64,000 nucleotides of DNA from Marinisporobacter balticus. Lineage in GTDB: Bacteria; Bacillota; Clostridia; Peptostreptococcales; Thermotaleaceae. The notes beneath the pieces were generated by a model. That model was given only the letters and a program-made list of their open reading frames with translations, had not been told where the DNA came from and ran no database searches. The position numbers and the translations under genes are program-made. This document shows, one piece after another, positions 60,418 to 64,000 of the stretch. The stretch is from positions 1 through 64,000 of the forward strand of contig NZ_SLWV01000006.1 of the NCBI RefSeq assembly GCF_004345705.1, in the 5' to 3' direction. Position 1 is the stretch's first letter. The number at the start of each line of letters is the position of its first letter.

Positions 60418-61374
60418 ATGAATTATTATTTAGGTGTTGATTTAGGGGGGACAAATATTATAGCAGGTGTGGTTGATGAGAACTATAAAATAATAGCACG
60501 AGTTACCAGCAAGACAAAGGCGCCTAGAAGTTTTTTAGAAATTGGAAAAGATATAGCAAGTTTGTGTTTTGAAGCGATTAAACAATCAAATTTGACAATA
60601 AATGATATTCCGTATATTGGAGTAGGATGTCCAGGAATGATTGATCCAGAGCAAGGGAAAATAGTTTTTTCTAATAATTTAGCTTTATATGATGAACCAA
60701 TCAATCAAATTATTGAGGATTTGGTTGGTAAAAAAGTATTATCAGGAAATGATGCCAATGTAGCTGCTTTAGGGGAATATATGGCTGGCGCTGGGAAAGG
60801 ATGTAAAAGTTTTGTTGCCATGACATTGGGTACGGGTATTGGATCAGGAATTATTATTGATGGTAAAATCATTGAGGGATTTAATTATGCTGGTGCTGAA
60901 ATAGGACACACAGTGTTACAATTAAATGGAAGAGCTTGTACGTGTGGAAGGAAAGGTTGCTTTGAAGCCTATGCATCTGCAACGGGACTTATATTATCTA
61001 CCAAAGAAGCAATGGAAAAAAATGAAGATAGCATCATGTGGCAACTCGTTAAAGGGGACATAAGGAAAGTAGATGGTAAAGTTGCCTTTGATGCGAATGA
61101 AAAAGGGGATATGGCAGCTAAGGGCGTGGTGGATGTATATATGGTATATCTTTCAGAAGGAATAGGAAATATTATTAATGCATTTCAACCTGAGATTATC
61201 GCTATTGGTGGAGGGATATCTCAACAAGGGAAGTGGATGACCGATTACATACAAAAATATGTAAGTTCAAGGGTTTTTGGACGTTTCGGAAGAAAACAAA
61301 CAGAAATAAAAATAGCAGAACTCGGAAATCATGCAGGTTTAATTGGCGCAGCTATGTTAGGGGTGAAATTATAA
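60418..61374 (+). CDS. ROK-family sugar kinase
   Basis: The 318-residue protein has the phosphate-binding motif GVDLGGTNIIAGVVD at about 5-19, GVGCPGMIDPEQG, SGNDANVAALGEYMAGAGKG with the catalytic aspartate, and TLGTGIGSGIII. The ROK zinc motif is GHTVLQLNGRACTCGRKGCFEAYAS. Closest in pattern to glucokinase-type ROK enzymes; the sugar is not certain. ATG 60418 follows AAGAGGTGAAAAG; a GTG three codons earlier is the alternative. It is followed directly by a broken manA, suggesting a former hexose or amino-sugar operon. Confidence 0.9.
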   Translation: MNYYLGVDLGGTNIIAGVVDENYKIIARVTSKTKAPRSFLEIGKDIASLCFEAIKQSNLTINDIPYIGVGCPGMIDPEQGKIVFSNNLALYDEPINQIIEDLVGKKVLSGNDANVAALGEYMAGAGKGCKSFVAMTLGTGIGSGIIIDGKIIEGFNYAGAEIGHTVLQLNGRACTCGRKGCFEAYASATGLILSTKEAMEKNEDSIMWQLVKGDIRKVDGKVAFDANEKGDMAAKGVVDVYMVYLSEGIGNIINAFQPEIIAIGGGISQQGKWMTDYIQKYVSSRVFGRFGRKQTEIKIAELGNHAGLIGAAMLGVKL

Positions 61375-61589
61375 TGTTGCTAAAATTATCGCCTTCAATG
61401 AAGGATTACCTATGGGGAGGAAGCAGACTAAAAGAGAAATATGGTTAAATTTCTAGTTTAGAAAGAATTGCAGAAAATAGGGTGGTTCTTGTGCATGGAG
61501 AAGCTTTAATTGTCCCTACTGACTTAGGCGTGTATAATGTACAAGGTACGGGAATGTATATAAAATGTTATATAAAACCATCTATATAA
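61374..61589 (+). pseudogene. manA: Mannose-6-phosphate isomerase (manA) pseudogene with internal deletion
   Basis: The first 24 codons read MLLKLSPSMKDYLWGGSRLKEKYG, the start of a type I phosphomannose isomerase, and then hit TAA (61446-61448). In the same frame the text goes on ISSLERIAE, and then jumps to RVVLVHGEALIVPTDLGVYNVQGTG, which is the family's C-terminal strand pattern. Most of the roughly 300-residue enzyme has thus been lost by an in-frame deletion, and a sense codon has become a stop. Its ATG overlaps the ROK stop (TAATG), showing former translational coupling. Confidence 0.75.
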
Positions 61590-61620
61590 TACGATTGATT
61601 ACTATTCAAGGAGTGAACAA

Positions 61621-62778
61621 ATGGCATTAACAGTTCATGAAGCGTTAAAATTAGATGCATTAAAAAGATTTAGGCTCGTTGCAGGTATGAATGGATTAGA
61701 TCGAAAAATAACTAGAGCTGGAATACTGGATCATGAGGTTGCGGAACAAGTTGGAGATATCGTTCAAAGTGGCGAATTTATTTTTAGTAATCTACTTGCC
61801 ATTCGGGACCAACCCGAAAAAATTATTGATTTTGTAAAACATTTGATTGATGCACAAGCAGCATGTTTTGCAATTAAGACCATCTATTTTAAGGAGATCC
61901 CGAAAGAAGCGATCGAATTAGCCCATAAGCATAGATTGCCGTTGTTCTTATTTGATGAAACTTATGTTGAGACCCTTATTCTAGAGATTGATAAAGCGAT
62001 TAATATTCAAAATCATGAACAACATATCAAATTGATGATTGACCAAATTTCAGGGAGCAATTTGAATGAATTCCGCATAAGGGATCTTGCTTATGAGATT
62101 AACAGGAATTTCAAGAAAAATCATATTGTTTACTTTGCACGAGAAACAGAAAATCATGGAGGGAATAATACAGGGCTATTTAATCCAAACAACCTCAGTA
62201 ATTTTTTAGGAGACAGTGGCTTGGTTATTTCGTATAGAAACGGATATTTAGTCATTGCAACCTATGATAATGAGAAAAAAGAATATATCAAAAAAGTTTC
62301 TGAATCAGCATTGAAAGCATCGGGGCTATTAGAGGGTAAGTATCGATTGGGAATGAGTGAGATTAAAAATGATTTGGGTGCTTTAGGCAGAGCTATTGAC
62401 GAAAGTAAATATGCGTATGATTTTGCATCCCTTTATAATATGAAACAAGCTACATTTTTAAATATGGGTATTTACCAATTATTGATTCCCATCATTAATG
62501 ATCCATGGGCGTATGCATTTTATAGGAGAAAGATTGATAAACTTATTTCTTATGATCAGAATAAAGGAACAGATCTTTTAAATACTGCCATTGCTTATGT
62601 TGAAAGTGGAGGCAATATACAAAATACATCTAAAAAATTATTTCAGCATACGAATACAATACGTTATCGTATTCGAAAAATCAATGAAATCGTAGACAAT
62701 ACACAGCTTAAAAGCATGACTTATGAAACATTAGCCATAGCGATTCGTTTGCACCTAATTCATTCAAAGTTGATATAA
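61621..62778 (+). CDS. PucR-family transcriptional regulator
   Basis: The 385-residue protein has an N-terminal PucR sensory domain at about 1-125 (LTVHEALKLDALKRFRLVAGMNGLDRKITRAGILDHE in outline; GEFIFSNLLAIRDQPEKIIDFV; IELAHKHRLPLFLFDE). A middle GGDEF-like or CdaR part follows. The C-terminal PucR helix-turn-helix reads TAIAYVESGGNIQNTSKKLFQHTNTIRYRIRKINEIV. Such proteins control use of purines, sugar acids or amino acids. It probably regulates the nearby TRAP, ROK or EamA genes. ATG follows AAGGAGTG. Confidence 0.9.
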   Translation: MALTVHEALKLDALKRFRLVAGMNGLDRKITRAGILDHEVAEQVGDIVQSGEFIFSNLLAIRDQPEKIIDFVKHLIDAQAACFAIKTIYFKEIPKEAIELAHKHRLPLFLFDETYVETLILEIDKAINIQNHEQHIKLMIDQISGSNLNEFRIRDLAYEINRNFKKNHIVYFARETENHGGNNTGLFNPNNLSNFLGDSGLVISYRNGYLVIATYDNEKKEYIKKVSESALKASGLLEGKYRLGMSEIKNDLGALGRAIDESKYAYDFASLYNMKQATFLNMGIYQLLIPIINDPWAYAFYRRKIDKLISYDQNKGTDLLNTAIAYVESGGNIQNTSKKLFQHTNTIRYRIRKINEIVDNTQLKSMTYETLAIAIRLHLIHSKLI

Positions 62779-62806
62779 GGAGATAAGAAATGAGAATATG
62801 TTTTCC

Positions 62807-62849
62807 AAAGTCTGCGTAGTTTGTATATTGTACAAATTGCGGAGACTTT
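62807..62849 (+). terminator. Terminator after the PucR gene
   Basis: AAAGTCTGCGTAGTTTGTA (62807-62825) pairs, with a few mismatches, with TACAAATTGCGGAGACTTT (62831-62849), then a T-run. Confidence 0.75.
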
Positions 62850-62955
62850 TTTTGTATGAATTGAAATGCTCGATTGCATAGCAATACTATATAATGATTG
62901 TGGAGTAGTAAGCGAACTTTATACAATAAATGAGTACAAAGAGGAGGGGGCGCGT

Positions 62956-63843
62956 ATGAAAAGAGGGAATGCAGAAATCATTATGATTGTAATTGTAGCA
63001 ATGTGGGGGTTATCGTTTAGTTTAACGAAGCCAATACTGAATGATATTGAAATATTCAATTTTATGGCTATTCGATTCTTGATGGGTGGAGGTTTGTTAT
63101 CGATCCTATTATTTCTAATAGGATATAGAAAGATTACACGCGAACAATGGATTGGAGGAACTATCACAGGAACTGTTCTATTTTTTGCTTTTACATTTCA
63201 TACCATAGGATTAAAATATACAACCGTTGCTAAAAATGCATTTATTGTGGGTACCAGTGTTGTTTTTGTACCTTTTATCGTAACGTGTATACGAAAACAA
63301 AAGCAGCCTCCGCTTATTTGGGTGGGCACTTGTTTAGCTATTATTGGGCTTGCATTAGTCACATTAGAAGGGCATCAAGGGAACATTAATTTTGGTGATT
63401 TGATGACATTGATTGGATCAATTATTTTAGCGTATTATATTATTTTAGTTGAAGAATATGTTAAAAAATATGATGCGAAGGTAATTGCAGCGATTCAGAT
63501 TGTTATTGTTGGGTTTTTGAGCTTGATTGAATCTTTGATGATAGAAACACCAACGATACATTTGTCTTCAGAAGCTTGGAGCAGGATGTTGTTTTTAGGT
63601 ATCGTATGTACGGCTTTGACATATTTATCGGCGAATATAGCACAGAAATATATTCCTGCCACGAATATCGTGTTGATTTATACATTAGAGCCAATTTTTG
63701 CAACTTTATTTGGATGGATATTTTTATCTGAAATGATAGGATTACAAGCAGTAATTGGTTCTGTGGTTATTGTTATTGGCGTGGGTATGCCAAACATGGG
63801 TATGTGTATGAAGAAAATAGCTAGGCGTATTCAAGCAGAGTGA
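62956..63843 (+). CDS. EamA/DMT-family transporter
   Basis: The 295-residue membrane protein has ten hydrophobic segments in two EamA repeats (IIMIVIVAMWGLSFSLTKPIL and FNFMAIRFLMGGGLLSILLFLIG in the first; LIYTLEPIFATLFGWIFLSEMIGLQAVIGSVVIVIGV in the second). Members export or import small metabolites such as amino acids and sugar derivatives; the substrate cannot be told. ATG 62956 follows GAGGAGGGGGCGC; a frame from 62866 lacks such a site. It is the last complete gene in the window. Confidence 0.9.
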   Translation: MKRGNAEIIMIVIVAMWGLSFSLTKPILNDIEIFNFMAIRFLMGGGLLSILLFLIGYRKITREQWIGGTITGTVLFFAFTFHTIGLKYTTVAKNAFIVGTSVVFVPFIVTCIRKQKQPPLIWVGTCLAIIGLALVTLEGHQGNINFGDLMTLIGSIILAYYIILVEEYVKKYDAKVIAAIQIVIVGFLSLIESLMIETPTIHLSSEAWSRMLFLGIVCTALTYLSANIAQKYIPATNIVLIYTLEPIFATLFGWIFLSEMIGLQAVIGSVVIVIGVGMPNMGMCMKKIARRIQAE

Positions 63844-63900
63844 AATAATTGCAAAGGTAAAATAAACAATGTTAATTTCTCCCCTTTTGAATAAAAAGAA

Positions 63901-63930
63901 AAAACATTTTACGATCGTGTAAGATGTTTT
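63901..63930 (+). terminator. Terminator after the EamA gene
   Basis: AAAACATTTTAC (63901-63912) pairs with GTAAGATGTTTT via G-T pairs and is followed by a T-run. The last 70 bases of the window hold nothing that I can support. Confidence 0.65.
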
Positions 63931-64000
63931 TTTCTTTTTCCTTAAGAAAGTTGTAAGAATTATAATAGTAAAATCTTAGAAAATATATGCTAATATAGCT

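Overview
The window is AT-rich, with ATG/GTG/TTG starts preceded by strong AGGAGG-type ribosome-binding sites. It carries Firmicute gene families: a type III CoA-transferase/2-hydroxyacyl-CoA dehydratase/Etf operon, a YesMN two-component system, an ECF sigma factor with a DUF4179-type anti-sigma factor, and PucR and WYL regulators. Together with a tungsten-type aldehyde:ferredoxin oxidoreductase this points to a strictly anaerobic, amino-acid- or organic-acid-fermenting member of the Clostridia. The exact genus cannot be read from the sequence. No rRNA, tRNA or CRISPR array was seen.

1-13.3 kb: a divergent gas-vesicle island. After a truncated transposase come gvpJ-type genes, an orphan ORF, a gvpA pseudogene with one TGA, two gvpF/L genes, gvpK, GRAM-domain genes, a Cdc48/VAT-type double AAA+ ATPase and three tandem intact gvpA copies with near-identical promoter blocks. 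A cell-wall hydrolase and a fused double ArsA/Get3-type ATPase follow. Several domain architectures are unusual: an archaeal P1/L12e-like head on a GvpF/L protein, a GvpJ-GRAM-GRAM-zinc-ribbon fusion, and a second GvpJ with a matching zinc ribbon. No gvpN or gvpG was recognised here, so the Cdc48-type and Get3-type ATPases are candidate replacements in assembly. This is the most unusual part of the window.

13.5-17.5 kb: a relic of an iron-type ABC binding protein, a WYL regulator with a GyrI-like ligand-binding protein, and an ECF sigma/anti-sigma pair.

17.5-29.4 kb: a sigma-54 activator gene facing away from a fermentation cluster. The cluster comprises a lactate-permease-family transporter, a CoA-transferase, the dehydratase activator and two dehydratase subunits, an acyl-CoA dehydrogenase, EtfBA and a VOC protein. 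Two -24/-12 promoters are each preceded, at the same distance, by paired TTGCAAAATGCAA-type sites. The genes predict uptake of a 2-hydroxy acid, CoA activation, dehydration to an enoyl-CoA and reduction to a saturated acyl-CoA.

29.6-37.6 kb: a complete four-gene Wadjet (JetABCD) SMC-type defence system against plasmids, followed by a REP-like inverted repeat.

37.8-50.2 kb: a tungsten/pterin-cofactor region. On the minus strand lie an AraC regulator, an aldehyde:ferredoxin oxidoreductase, two beta-grasp MoaD-like proteins and a ThiF/MoeB-type enzyme. On the plus strand lie tupABC, mogA, two moeA genes (one fused to a binding-protein-like domain), moaA, moaC and a MOSC protein. A shared RNA-like element that can pair with the Shine-Dalgarno sequence lies upstream of the oxidoreductase and again upstream of a 52-codon membrane ORF at 50.36 kb.

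51-64 kb: a YesN/YesM two-component system divergent from a solitary TctC-type binding protein, a DctPQM TRAP transporter with a 2-hydroxyacid dehydrogenase, a ROK kinase, a collapsed manA pseudogene, a PucR regulator and an EamA exporter. This looks like uptake and catabolism of an unidentified organic or sugar acid.
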